A stretch of DNA of 64,000 bases from the NCBI GenBank assembly GCA_016716535.1, contig JADJWD010000007.1:744001-808000 (forward strand), in the 5' to 3' direction. The stretch's first letter is position 1. Each line of letters opens with the position of its first letter. The notes below the pieces were generated by a model, which was not told the DNA's origin, did no database searches, and saw only the letters and a list, made by a program, of their open reading frames with translations. Both the position numbers and the translations under genes were made by a program. This DNA is from Betaproteobacteria bacterium (GTDB lineage: Bacteria > Pseudomonadota > Gammaproteobacteria > Burkholderiales > Burkholderiaceae_C). Below, in pieces: positions 55,020-63,839 of this stretch.

Positions 55020-55522
55020 TCGAAGATCTCCTTCAGCGGCTGTTCGTAGTCGGTCTTGTAGTGGGTGATGAAGGCGGCCACGTCGTCGTAGTTGTCGAGG
55101 TCGAAGACGTGGATCAGGAGCGCACTGCGGTCCGGCGCCAGCTCCGACCAGACGGTGCCGGGGATCACCGCGGTGATCATCGCCAGCGCCGCGAGCGCGT
55201 GCTCGTCGCGCAGCTCGAGCGGCACGACGACGAACGTGCCGCGCGGCGGCTTGCCCTCGCGCACGCCGGCGCGCAGCACGCCGGCGGCAACGACCAGCGC
55301 CGAGTGCACGACGTCGCGGCCGACGCGCAGGATCAGCCGCACGAGCGTCCCCCAGCGCCGCAGCGGCCCGGGCCGCGGGCGCAGCGGCGCGGCCAGCAGC
55401 GGCAGCACCACGGCCGCCACCGCCGCCATCAGCACGTGGCCCGCGCTCGCGCTGCGCGCCAGCAGCAGCCAGCCGGCGAAGAGGCCGAGCGACAGCCACG
55501 GCGAGGGCAGCAGCGGCCTCAT
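55016..55522 (-). CDS. phaE: Mrp/Pha cation-proton antiporter subunit E
   Basis: Membrane subunit of 168 residues. Two N-terminal helices (WLSLGLFAGWLLLARS; HVLMAAVAAVVLPLLAAPL) are followed by the family part LILRVGRDVVHSALVVA, GTFVVVPLELRDEHALAALAMI and the TPGTVWSE-like VIPGTVWSELAPDRSALLIHVFD. It overlaps phaD by four bases (ATGA) and phaF by four. Confidence 0.93.
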   Translation of the reverse strand: MRPLLPSPWLSLGLFAGWLLLARSASAGHVLMAAVAAVVLPLLAAPLRPRPGPLRRWGTLVRLILRVGRDVVHSALVVAAGVLRAGVREGKPPRGTFVVVPLELRDEHALAALAMITAVIPGTVWSELAPDRSALLIHVFDLDNYDDVAAFITHYKTDYEQPLKEIFE

Positions 55523-57186
55523 CGCACCGCCGCCTTCACTGCGGTGGCGCGCTCGACCGGCCGCGCGCCGAGCACCGCATCGATGTACCCCCGGGGCGCG
55601 TGCAGCGCCTCGGCGGCGGCGCGCGTGTAGGCAAGCGTCGCCTCGGCGTGCAGCACCATCGCCACCGTCGTGGCCAGCAGCGCCGCGACCGGCAGCGTCT
55701 CGATGACACGCAGCCGCGGTGCCGGCCGCGCCTCGGCGGTCCAGAAGTGGCGCACGCCGACCCGCACCAGCGCCACCGCGGCGAACAGGCCCGAGACGAG
55801 CAGCAGCGCAAACAGCATCCACGCCGCCGGCGTCTGCTGATCGAGCAGCGCCCTCAGCATCGCCAGCTTCGCGACAAAGCCCGACATCGGCGGCAGCCCG
55901 GCGATCACCAGCGCGGTGAGACCAAACGCGATGCCGAGGAAGGCCAGCGCCGCGGGGATCGCGCGGCCGGTCAGCGCCTGCTCGTCGTCGTCGAGGTTGG
56001 TGACCTCCGGCGGCCCGGCGTCGATGAAGGCGGGCGGCGGCGCCTGCCCGTCGTCGCGCAGCGGCGGGTCGGCCTCGACCTGGCGCGCCCGGTCGAGCAG
56101 CTCGACGAGCAGGAACATCGCGCACGCCGCGAGCGTCGAGCTGGCGAGATAAAAGAGCGCCCCGGCACCGAGCGCCGGCGCGTCGAAGCCGATCGTCGCC
56201 ACCAGCGTGCCCGACGACGCGATCACCGAATACGCCGCCAGCCGCCCCGGCTGCTGCGACGCGAGCATGCCCACGGCGCCGAAGGCGAGCGTGACGATGC
56301 CGCCCCAGACGAGCGCGTCGCCGCCGAAGCCGGCCGACGCGGCCGCTTCGGCATCGGCCGGAAAGCACAGCGTCCACAGGCGCAGCACCGCGTAGACGCC
56401 GACCTTCGTGAGGATGGCGAACACCGCCGCGGCCGGCGCGCTGGCCGCCGCGTAGGCGCCGGGCAGCCAGAAGTTCAGCGGCCACAGCGCCGCCTTCGCG
56501 AGGAAGGCGATGGCCATGATCGCGGCGCCGGCGTGCAGCAGCCCGCGGTCGCCTTCGGGCACGGCCGGCAGCTTGCTCGCGATGTCGGCCATGTTCAGCG
56601 TGCCGGTGACGCCGTACAGCACCGCGACGCCGATCAGGAACAACAGCGACGCGACGAGGTTGACGGCGATGTAGTGCAACCCCGCACGCACGCGATCGCC
56701 GCCGCCGCCGTGCAGCAAGAGGCCATAGCTGGCCGCCAGCAGCACCTCGAAGAAGACGAAGAGATTGAAGAGGTCCGCGGTGAGGAACGCGCCCGCCAGC
56801 CCCATCAGCTGCAACTGGAAGAGCGTGTGGAAGTAGACCCCGGCGTGCTGCCAGCGCGCCAGCGCATAGAGCAGTGCCGCGAGGCCGACGCAGCCGGCCA
56901 GCACCAGCAGCAGCGCCGAGAGCCGATCGGCGACGAGCACGATGCCGTAGGGCACCGGCCAGTTGCCCGGCAGGTAGACGCCGAACGCCGCCGGCGCGTC
57001 ATCGGCGTGCACGCCGAGCAGGATCGCCACCGCCACGGCCAGCCCGGCGGTGGTGGCGGCGACGTTGATCACCGCCTTCAGGCCGCGCCGGCCCTTGATC
57101 AAGAGCAGCAGCGCCGCGGTGGCCAGCGGCAGGAGCACCGGCACGACGAGCAGGTGGGCCGGCGTTGCGCCGGCGCCAAAGATCAC
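55519..57186 (-). CDS. phaD: Mrp/Pha cation-proton antiporter subunit D
   Basis: Large NuoL/M/N-like proton-conducting subunit, 555 residues, about fourteen helices. Seen are FFEVLLAASYGLLLHGG with the essential Glu near residue 140, FLAKAALWPLNFWLPGAYA with the Lys and the Pro-kinked helix, and GLPPMSGFVAKLAMLRALL. The start is GTG at 57186 with AGGAGG seven bases upstream, overlapping the phaC stop (GTGA). A loop of about 40 polar residues (DRARQVEADPPLRDDGQAPP) between two helices is longer than usual. Confidence 0.93.
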   Translation of the reverse strand: MIFGAGATPAHLLVVPVLLPLATAALLLLIKGRRGLKAVINVAATTAGLAVAVAILLGVHADDAPAAFGVYLPGNWPVPYGIVLVADRLSALLLVLAGCVGLAALLYALARWQHAGVYFHTLFQLQLMGLAGAFLTADLFNLFVFFEVLLAASYGLLLHGGGGDRVRAGLHYIAVNLVASLLFLIGVAVLYGVTGTLNMADIASKLPAVPEGDRGLLHAGAAIMAIAFLAKAALWPLNFWLPGAYAAASAPAAAVFAILTKVGVYAVLRLWTLCFPADAEAAASAGFGGDALVWGGIVTLAFGAVGMLASQQPGRLAAYSVIASSGTLVATIGFDAPALGAGALFYLASSTLAACAMFLLVELLDRARQVEADPPLRDDGQAPPPAFIDAGPPEVTNLDDDEQALTGRAIPAALAFLGIAFGLTALVIAGLPPMSGFVAKLAMLRALLDQQTPAAWMLFALLLVSGLFAAVALVRVGVRHFWTAEARPAPRLRVIETLPVAALLATTVAMVLHAEATLAYTRAAAEALHAPRGYIDAVLGARPVERATAVKAAVR

Positions 57187-57527
57187 GGCCGCTCCTCCTG
57201 CCCGTCGACGTGGTCGCCGCCCGACAGGCCCCGCAGCACCAGCAGCACGACGAGGAACAGCGCCGTCGTCGCGAAGCCGATGACGATGGCCGTCAGCACC
57301 AGCGACTGCGGCACCGGGTCGGTGTAGTTCTCGAGCGTCGCGGCCAGCCCGGCGCGCACGATCGGCTCGCGGTCGATCGCCAGGCTGCCGACACTGAAGA
57401 TGAAGAGGTTGATCGCGTACGACAGCATCGCCAGGCCGATCAACACCTGGAACGTGCGCGGCCGCAGCACCAGCCAGACGCCGGCGCCGGTCATCACGCC
57501 GATGGCGATGGAGATCACGGCTTCCAT
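57183..57527 (-). CDS. phaC: Mrp/Pha cation-proton antiporter subunit C
   Basis: NuoK-like subunit of 114 residues with three helices: ISIAIGVMTGAGVWLVLRPR, FQVLIGLAMLSYAINLFIF and VLTAIVIGFATTALFLVVLLV. The PVPQSLVLTAIVI block is the MnhC/PhaC hallmark, with the Glu region in helix two replaced by Leu/Tyr as in this branch. Between it and the phaAB stop lie 75 bases filled by a dispersed repeat, unlike the overlapping junctions elsewhere in the operon. Confidence 0.92.
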   Translation of the reverse strand: MEAVISIAIGVMTGAGVWLVLRPRTFQVLIGLAMLSYAINLFIFSVGSLAIDREPIVRAGLAATLENYTDPVPQSLVLTAIVIGFATTALFLVVLLVLRGLSGGDHVDGQEERP

Positions 57528-57534
57528 GCTTTTC

Positions 57535-57587
57535 CGTTCGCCCTGAGCAGGGGACTGAGCTTGTCGAAGGCCCCGTGTCGAAGGGTT
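57535..57587. repeat. Dispersed GCTGAGCTTGTCGAAG repeat, copy C, inside the antiporter operon
   Basis: The sequence around 57535-57587 (CCTGAGCAGG, then TGAGCTTGTCGAAGG, then GTGTCGAAGGG) is almost the same as the first half of copy B. It lies in the only wide gap of the antiporter operon, between phaAB and phaC, and ends eight bases before the phaC start codon. Unlike copies A and B it lacks the inverted second arm. Confidence 0.82.
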
Positions 57588-57602
57588 GGCCGCAGTAGCA
57601 CG

Positions 57603-60497
57603 TCACCCATCCTCGCCACCCCTGCGCCGCCGCGCCCGTAGCGACTGGTGCGCCAGCGCAATCAACATCAACAGCGTTGCGCCGACGACGACGGCGAAGA
57701 CGCCGAGGTCGAACAGCGCCGCGCTCGGCAGATGCAGCTCGCCGACGAGCGGCCAGCGCACATGCGCCGTGTGGCTCGTCAGGAACGGGTGGCCCCACCA
57801 CAGCGAGCCCAGGCCCGTGGCCACCGCGAGCAGCAGGCCGAAGGCGATCCAGCGCGTCGGCAGCAGTTCCATGCGCTGCTCGACCCAGCGCGTGCCGCTG
57901 ACGATGTACTGCGCGATGAAGGCGATCGAGACGACGAGGCCGGCGACGAAGCCGCCGCCCGGCTCGTTGTGCCCGCGCATGAACAGGTGCAGCGCAAAGA
58001 GCCCCGCCACCGGCAGCAGCAGCCGCACCAGCACGGCCGGCACCTCCATGTACGGCGGCAGGAAGTCGTCGCCTTCGCCGTCGCGGTCGATCAGGTCCTC
58101 GCCGGCCGCCTCGACCGGCGAGCGCTGCTGCTGCGTCGGCTCGGCCACCTCGGGCGCGGGGCGGAAGCGCCTGAGCAGCGCGTAGACGATGATGCCGACG
58201 ATGCCGAGCACGGTGATCTCGCCGAGCGTGTCGAAGGCGCGGAAGTCCACCAGCATGACGTTCACGACGTTGGTGCCGCCGCCGGCGGGCAACGCGTTGC
58301 CGATGAAGAACGGCGCGATCGACAGCGGCGCGTGCCGCGTCAGCAGGGCGTACGACAGCGCCGCGAGCCCGATGCCCAGCGCCGCCGCGAGCACGAGGTC
58401 GCGCCGCCGGCGCCAGCGCGCACGCGCCACCGTGCGCGGGTCGTCGATCTGCACGCGCTTGGGCATCCAGCGCAGGCCGAGCAGGAAGAGCACGAGCGTC
58501 ACCACCTCGACGGCGAGCTGCGTCAGCGCCAGGTCGGGCGCCGAGAACCAGGCGAAGGTGATGCACAGCGCCAGCCCCACCACCGACAACATCGCCAGCG
58601 CCGCCAGGCGGTGGAACTTGGCCTGGTGCGCCGCGCCGACGGCGCAGGCGCCGGCGACGATCCAGAGCCCCACGAACTCGGGCGTCGCCGGCACGCGCGG
58701 CCGGTCGCCCCAGGCCAGCGGCACGATCGCCGCCGACGCCAGGCCCGCGAGGCCGGCGATCAGCAGCATCGCAAAGAGCTGCGGCTGCAGCCGGCGGCTG
58801 CCGAAGAAGCGGTTGACGCGCCGCGCGGTGGCCGAGGTCCACGCGAGCGCGCGTTCGTACAGGCCCTTGCCGTCGAGCCCGGGCAGCAGCGGCGCGGCGT
58901 TCGTCGGCCGCTGCCGCAGCCACCCGGCATAACGCAGATACACCACGGCGCCGCCGGCCAGCGCAATCAGGCTCATCACGAGCGGCGCGTTGAAGCCATG
59001 CCACACGGCCAGGCTGTACGCCGGCAGCGTGCCGCCGACGACCGGCTGCGCGGCGAGCGCGAGCACCGGCCCGATCGACCAGGCGGGGAACATGCCGACC
59101 ACGAGGCACGCCAGCACCAGCAGCTCGATCGGCACGCGCATCCAGCGCACCGGCTCGTGTGGCACGCGCGGGCAGCGCACCGGCGGCGCGCCGAAGAAGA
59201 CATCGTGGCCGAAGCGCAGCGAATACACGACGGCGAACAAGCCGGCCAGCGTGGCCGCGGCCGGCAGGCCGAAACGCAGCGCGGGATGTGTGCCGACGAC
59301 CACCGTCTCGGCGAAGAACATCTCCTTGGACAGGAAGCCGTTGAGCAGCGGCACGCCGGCCATCGCCGCGCAGGCGACGATCGCCAGCGTGCCGGTGATC
59401 GGCATGGTGCGGAACAGGCCATCGAGCCGGCGCATGTCGCGCGTGCCGGTCTCGTGGTCGATGATGCCCACCGACATGAACAGCGACGCCTTGAACGTCG
59501 CGTGATTCATCATGTGGAAGACCGCCGCCACCGCGGCGAGCGGACTGTTCAGCCCGAGCAGCAGCGTCACGAGGCCGAGGTGGCTGATCGTCGAATACGC
59601 GAGCAGCCCCTTCAGGTCGTTCTGGAACATCGCCAGGTAGCTGCCGAGCAGCAGCGTGGCGAGCCCCGCGCCGCCGACGATCCAGAACCACGCGTCGGTG
59701 CCCGACAGCACCGGCCACAGCCGCGCGAGCAGGAAGACGCCGGCCTTCACCATCGTCGCCGAGTGCAGGTAGGCCGACACCGGCGTCGGCGCGGCCATCG
59801 CGTGCGGCAGCCAGAAGTGGAACGGGAACTGCGCGCTCTTGGTCAGCGCCCCGGCGAGCACGAGCACCAGCGCCAGCGGATACAGCGGGTGCGTCAGCAC
59901 CGTGCCGCCGGCGCGCAGCACGTCGTCGAGCTCCAGGCTGCCGACGATGTGGCCGAGCAGCAGCACGCCGGCCAGCAGCGCGAGGCCGCCGGTGGCCGTG
60001 ACCGTGAAGGCCATGCGCGCGCCGCGCCGCGCATCCTTGCGGTGGGTCCAGTAGCCGATCAGCAGGAACGAGAAGACGCTTGTCAGCTCCCAGAAGACGA
60101 CGAGCTGCACGAGGTTGCCCGAGACGACGACGCCGAGCATCGCGCCCATGAAGCCGAGCAGCAGCGAATAGAAGCGCGCCGCCGGGTCGTCGGCCGAGAG
60201 GTAGTAGCGCGCGTAGACGATCACGAGCAGGCCGATGCCGCTGACCAGCATCGCGAACATCCACGCGAAGCCATCGAGCCGCACGACGATGTCGATGCCC
60301 AGGCTCGGCAGCCAGGTCAGCCGCTCGCTGACGACCTGGCCGGCGGCGATCTCGGGGTACAGCGAGGCGAGCTGCACCGCGATGACGAGCGCGACGAAGG
60401 CCGCCCACAGCGACTCGACGTTGCGCGCGTTCGTCGGCAGCAGCGCGGCGACCGCGCTGCCGATGAAGGGCCACGTGAGCAGCAGGAGCAACGACAT
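57603..60497 (-). CDS. phaAB: Mrp/Pha cation-proton antiporter fused subunit A/B
   Basis: First gene of the operon, 964 residues, the PhaAB-type fusion. The A part is NuoL-like (about residues 1-730): QLVVFWELTSVFSFLLIGYW near 130 with the conserved Glu, KSAQFPFHFWLPHAMAAPTPVSAYLHSATMVKAG, split here as KSAQFPFHFWLPHAM and PTPVSAYLHSATMVKAGVFL, and GVPLLNGFLSKEMFFAE. The B part (about 730-960) has LFALHLFMRGHNEPGGGFVAG, the MnhB signature, and ends in a charged tail. It exchanges Na+ or K+ for protons for pH and salt tolerance. ATG at 60497. Confidence 0.93.
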   Translation of the reverse strand: MSLLLLLTWPFIGSAVAALLPTNARNVESLWAAFVALVIAVQLASLYPEIAAGQVVSERLTWLPSLGIDIVVRLDGFAWMFAMLVSGIGLLVIVYARYYLSADDPAARFYSLLLGFMGAMLGVVVSGNLVQLVVFWELTSVFSFLLIGYWTHRKDARRGARMAFTVTATGGLALLAGVLLLGHIVGSLELDDVLRAGGTVLTHPLYPLALVLVLAGALTKSAQFPFHFWLPHAMAAPTPVSAYLHSATMVKAGVFLLARLWPVLSGTDAWFWIVGGAGLATLLLGSYLAMFQNDLKGLLAYSTISHLGLVTLLLGLNSPLAAVAAVFHMMNHATFKASLFMSVGIIDHETGTRDMRRLDGLFRTMPITGTLAIVACAAMAGVPLLNGFLSKEMFFAETVVVGTHPALRFGLPAAATLAGLFAVVYSLRFGHDVFFGAPPVRCPRVPHEPVRWMRVPIELLVLACLVVGMFPAWSIGPVLALAAQPVVGGTLPAYSLAVWHGFNAPLVMSLIALAGGAVVYLRYAGWLRQRPTNAAPLLPGLDGKGLYERALAWTSATARRVNRFFGSRRLQPQLFAMLLIAGLAGLASAAIVPLAWGDRPRVPATPEFVGLWIVAGACAVGAAHQAKFHRLAALAMLSVVGLALCITFAWFSAPDLALTQLAVEVVTLVLFLLGLRWMPKRVQIDDPRTVARARWRRRRDLVLAAALGIGLAALSYALLTRHAPLSIAPFFIGNALPAGGGTNVVNVMLVDFRAFDTLGEITVLGIVGIIVYALLRRFRPAPEVAEPTQQQRSPVEAAGEDLIDRDGEGDDFLPPYMEVPAVLVRLLLPVAGLFALHLFMRGHNEPGGGFVAGLVVSIAFIAQYIVSGTRWVEQRMELLPTRWIAFGLLLAVATGLGSLWWGHPFLTSHTAHVRWPLVGELHLPSAALFDLGVFAVVVGATLLMLIALAHQSLRARRRRGGEDG

Positions 60498-60649
60498 TGG
60501 CGGCGGAGTCTACGTGCGGGCGCCGCATGGCCCGGCGCGCGGCGGCGGGCCGTCTCCGCCCGCGCCTGTCCCCGCGCCGTGCGGGGTCATGCCAGACTGC
60601 GATCGAACGACAGACTCGAACGACGAACGACAGGGAGGAAACGCCCGCG

Positions 60650-63385
60650 ATGCCACGCCCCACCGACGCCGCCGCCCCGCCGCCGGACGCCGCCGTGCCC
60701 TGGCATGCGCTCGGCGCCGACGAGGTGCAGCAGCGCCTGCAATGCCCGCCGGCCGGGCTGGACGAAGCCGAGGTGCAGCGGCGGCTGGCGCAGCATGGCC
60801 CGAACCGCCTGGCGCCGCCGCGCAAGCGCGGGCCGCTCGTGCGCTTCCTGCTGCAGTTCCACAACATCCTGCTTTATGTGATGCTCGCCGCCGCGGTCAT
60901 CACCGCGGCGCTCGGCCACTGGGTGGACACCGGCGTGCTGCTCGCCGCGGTGGTGGTCAACGCGATCATCGGCTTCATCCAGGAGGGCAAGGCCGAGTCG
61001 GCGCTCGAAGCGATCCGCTCGATGCTCTCGCCGCGCGCCACCGTGCTGCGCGACGGACGGCGCCTCGACATCGACGCCGCGGAGCTGGTGCCCGGCGACC
61101 GCGTGCTGCTCGCCTCGGGCGACCGCGTGCCGGCCGACCTGCGCCTGGTCGACGTGCGCGAGCTGCGCGTCGAAGAGGCCGCGCTCACCGGCGAATCGCT
61201 GCCGGTGGACAAGGGCACGCCGGCGGTGGCTGCCGATGCATCGCTCGGCGACCGCGCCGGCATGGTCCACGCCGGCACGCTGGTCGTCTACGGCCAGGCC
61301 ACCGGCGTCGTCGTCGCCACCGGCGGGCGCACCGAGATCGGCCAGATCAACCGCATGCTGGCCGGCATCCGCGAGCTGAACACGCCACTGCTGCGCCAGA
61401 TCGACCGCTTCGGCCACTTCCTCGCGGCGACGATCCTCGCGTTCTCGGCGCTGACCTTCGTCGTCGGCGTGCTCTGGCGCGGCCATGCGCCGGCCGAGAT
61501 GTTCATGATGGTCGTCGCGCTCGCGGCCTCGGCCATCCCCGAGGGGCTGCCGGCGATCATGACGGTGACGCTGGCGCTCGGCGTGCAGCGCATGGCACGC
61601 CGGCACGCCATCGTGCGCCGGCTGCCGGCGGTGGAGGCGCTCGGCTCGGTCACCGTGATCTGCTCGGACAAGACCGGCACGTTGACGCGCAACGAGATGA
61701 CGGTGCGCCGCGTCGTCTGCGCCGGCATGGCGGTGGACGTGTCGGGCGGCGGCTACGAGCCGGTGGGCGACTTCAGCGTCGGCGAGCGCGTCATCGACAG
61801 CGACCGCCATCCCGCACTCGCGCTGCTGCTGCGCGCCGGCGTGCTGTGCAACGACGCGCAGCTGCACGACGACCACGGCAGCTGGAGCATCGTCGGCGAC
61901 CCGACCGAGGGCGCGCTGCTCGTGCTCGGCCAGAAGGCCGGCTTCACGCAGCACATCGGCAGCGCCGAATGGCCGCGGCTCGACTCGATCCCGTTCGAGT
62001 CGCAGCACCGCTTCATGGCCACCTGGCACCGCGACGCGGATGGCCAGGCGTGGATCTTCGTCAAGGGCGCGCCCGAGCGGATGCTCGACATCTGCGCGAA
62101 CGAACTCGGCGACGACGGCGAGCGCGCGCTCGATGTCGACACCTGGCGCCGCATGGCCACCGATACCGCGGCACGCGGCATGCGTCTCCTGGGCCTGGCT
62201 TGCAAGCGCGCCGGGCCGGCCGGCGAGCGGCTGACGTTTTCCGATGTCGAACACGGCTTCACGATGCTGGGGCTCGTGGGCATCGTCGACCCGCCGCGCG
62301 AGGAATCGATCCGCGCCGTCGCCGAGTGCCACGCCGCGGGCATCCGCGTGAAGATGATCACCGGCGACCACGTCGAGACGGCGCGCGCGATCGGCGCGCA
62401 GCTCGCCATCGGCGCCGGCAAGCCCGCGATCTCCGGCGCCGAACTCGCGCTGATGGACGACGCGTCGCTACGCAGCGTGGCGATGGAGGTCGATGTCTTC
62501 GCGCGCGCCAGCCCCGAGCACAAGCTGCGCCTCGTGCAGGCGCTTCAGGAAGACGGCCAGGTCGTCGCGATGACCGGCGACGGCGTCAACGACGCGCCGG
62601 CGTTGAAGCGCGCCGATGTCGGCGTGGCGATGGGCAAGAAGGGCACCGAGGCGGCGAAGGAGGCCTCCGACGTGGTGCTCGCCGACGACAACTTCGCGAC
62701 CATCGCCGCCGCGGTGCGCGAAGGGCGCGCCGTCTACGACAACCTGAAGAAGTTCATCCTCTTCATGCTGCCGACCAACGGCGGCGAGGCGCTCGTCGTC
62801 GTCGCGGCGATCCTCTTCGAGCTGACGCTGCCGCTGACGCCGGCGCAGATCCTGTGGATCAACATGGTCACCTCGGCCTCGCTCGGCATCGCGCTTGCGT
62901 TCGAGCCGGCCGAGGCCGGCATCATGCGCCGCGCACCGCGCCCGCCTGGCCAATCGCTTCTGAGCGGCTTCTTCGTCTGGCGCGTCGTGCTCGTCTCGGT
63001 GCTGATGATGACCGGCGCGCTCGGCCTGTTCCTGTGGGAACTGGCGCTCGGCACGAGCATCGAAACGGCGCGCACGATGGCCGTCAACGCCATCGTCGCG
63101 GCCGAGATGTTCTACCTGATCAACAGCCGCCACCTCCTCGCCGGCGTGCTGAACCGCGAAGGCCTCACCGGCAACCGCGTGGCGCTCTGGGCGATCGCGG
63201 CCTGTGTGCTGCTGCAGGCGGCCTTCACGCACCTGCCGGTAATGCAGGGCATCTTCGGCTCCACCGACCTCGATGCCATCGAGTGGCTGAAGGTGCTCGG
63301 CGCCGGCCTGCTCGTCTTCGTCGTGGCCGAGGTGGAGAAGGTGGTGATCGGGCGCACGGCCTGGGCGCGGCGGGCGGCGGGGTAG
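60650..63385 (+). CDS. P-type cation-transporting ATPase (type II, Ca2+-ATPase-like)
   Basis: Inner-membrane P-type pump of 911 residues. An N-terminal cation-ATPase segment (PWHALGADEVQQRL) precedes ten helices. Seen are the actuator TGES in LTGESLPVDKG, the ion-site helix AASAIPEGLPAIMTVTLAL, the phosphorylated Asp340 in CSDKTGTLTRNEMTVR, the FKGAPE-like FVKGAPERMLDIC, MITGDHVETARAIG and hinge MTGDGVNDAPALKRADVGVAM. The PEGLP motif and length match bacterial calcium-type (type IIA) or related cation pumps. GGAGGA precedes ATG 60650. Divergent from the antiporter operon, which suggests shared ion or pH control. Exact ion not shown. Confidence 0.93.
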   Translation: MPRPTDAAAPPPDAAVPWHALGADEVQQRLQCPPAGLDEAEVQRRLAQHGPNRLAPPRKRGPLVRFLLQFHNILLYVMLAAAVITAALGHWVDTGVLLAAVVVNAIIGFIQEGKAESALEAIRSMLSPRATVLRDGRRLDIDAAELVPGDRVLLASGDRVPADLRLVDVRELRVEEAALTGESLPVDKGTPAVAADASLGDRAGMVHAGTLVVYGQATGVVVATGGRTEIGQINRMLAGIRELNTPLLRQIDRFGHFLAATILAFSALTFVVGVLWRGHAPAEMFMMVVALAASAIPEGLPAIMTVTLALGVQRMARRHAIVRRLPAVEALGSVTVICSDKTGTLTRNEMTVRRVVCAGMAVDVSGGGYEPVGDFSVGERVIDSDRHPALALLLRAGVLCNDAQLHDDHGSWSIVGDPTEGALLVLGQKAGFTQHIGSAEWPRLDSIPFESQHRFMATWHRDADGQAWIFVKGAPERMLDICANELGDDGERALDVDTWRRMATDTAARGMRLLGLACKRAGPAGERLTFSDVEHGFTMLGLVGIVDPPREESIRAVAECHAAGIRVKMITGDHVETARAIGAQLAIGAGKPAISGAELALMDDASLRSVAMEVDVFARASPEHKLRLVQALQEDGQVVAMTGDGVNDAPALKRADVGVAMGKKGTEAAKEASDVVLADDNFATIAAAVREGRAVYDNLKKFILFMLPTNGGEALVVVAAILFELTLPLTPAQILWINMVTSASLGIALAFEPAEAGIMRRAPRPPGQSLLSGFFVWRVVLVSVLMMTGALGLFLWELALGTSIETARTMAVNAIVAAEMFYLINSRHLLAGVLNREGLTGNRVALWAIAACVLLQAAFTHLPVMQGIFGSTDLDAIEWLKVLGAGLLVFVVAEVEKVVIGRTAWARRAAG

Positions 63386-63427
63386 GTCGCGCGCAACACG
63401 CCTCGGCCCGCATCGCCTGCTTCGGTG

Positions 63428-63814
63428 CTACCAGTAGCGCGGCCCCGGGAACGCGGCCAGCGCGGGATCCGCAGTCACCAGCGGCAGGCCTTCGAGTTCT
63501 GCCTGGGCTGCCAGCAAGCGATCGAACGGGTCGCGGTGTTCGCTCGCGTAGCCGCCGGCACGCAGCGCATGCCGCTGCTGGATCGGCAGGGGCGTGAAGC
63601 CATCGGCCTGCACCAGTTCGGCGAACCGCGCCGCGGCCTCGGGGACCTCGTCGAGCTTGCCCAGCCGCTGCTTGATCGCGACTTCCCAGGCACTGGCCGC
63701 GCTGACGAAGACCTCGTTGCCCTCGTCCTTGATGGCACGCTGCGCCTTGGCGGACAGCCGCCGATCGGCGGTCCACCACCAAAGCAAGGCGTGGGTGTCG
63801 AGCAGCAGCTTCAT
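63428..63814 (-). CDS. vapC: PIN-domain toxin VapC
   Basis: Putative RNase toxin of a type II toxin-antitoxin pair, 128 residues. The PIN active site is visible: Asp6 in LLLDTHALLWWW, Glu44 in SAASAWEVAIKQRLGKL, and Asp95/Asp98 in HRDPFDRLLAAQAELEGLPLV, broken here as HRDPFDRLLAAQ, with Asp116 in TADPALAAF. The sequence is of the VapC class paired with Phd-type antitoxins. Its ATG is 25 bases after the antitoxin stop. Confidence 0.92.
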   Translation of the reverse strand: MKLLLDTHALLWWWTADRRLSAKAQRAIKDEGNEVFVSAASAWEVAIKQRLGKLDEVPEAAARFAELVQADGFTPLPIQQRHALRAGGYASEHRDPFDRLLAAQAELEGLPLVTADPALAAFPGPRYW

Positions 63815-63839
63815 CGCCCGCGCAATGCCGGCCGCGCCT

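Noticed and set aside
55519..60867. A 1782-codon minus-strand frame spanning the antiporter operon
   Set aside because: Its first two thirds are out of frame with phaAB and phaC. Only the last part is phaD, which has its own GTG and ribosome-binding site.
57648..60881. A 1077-codon plus-strand open frame
   Set aside because: Shadow of phaAB; Arg/Gln/His-rich, no hydrophobic segments or motifs.
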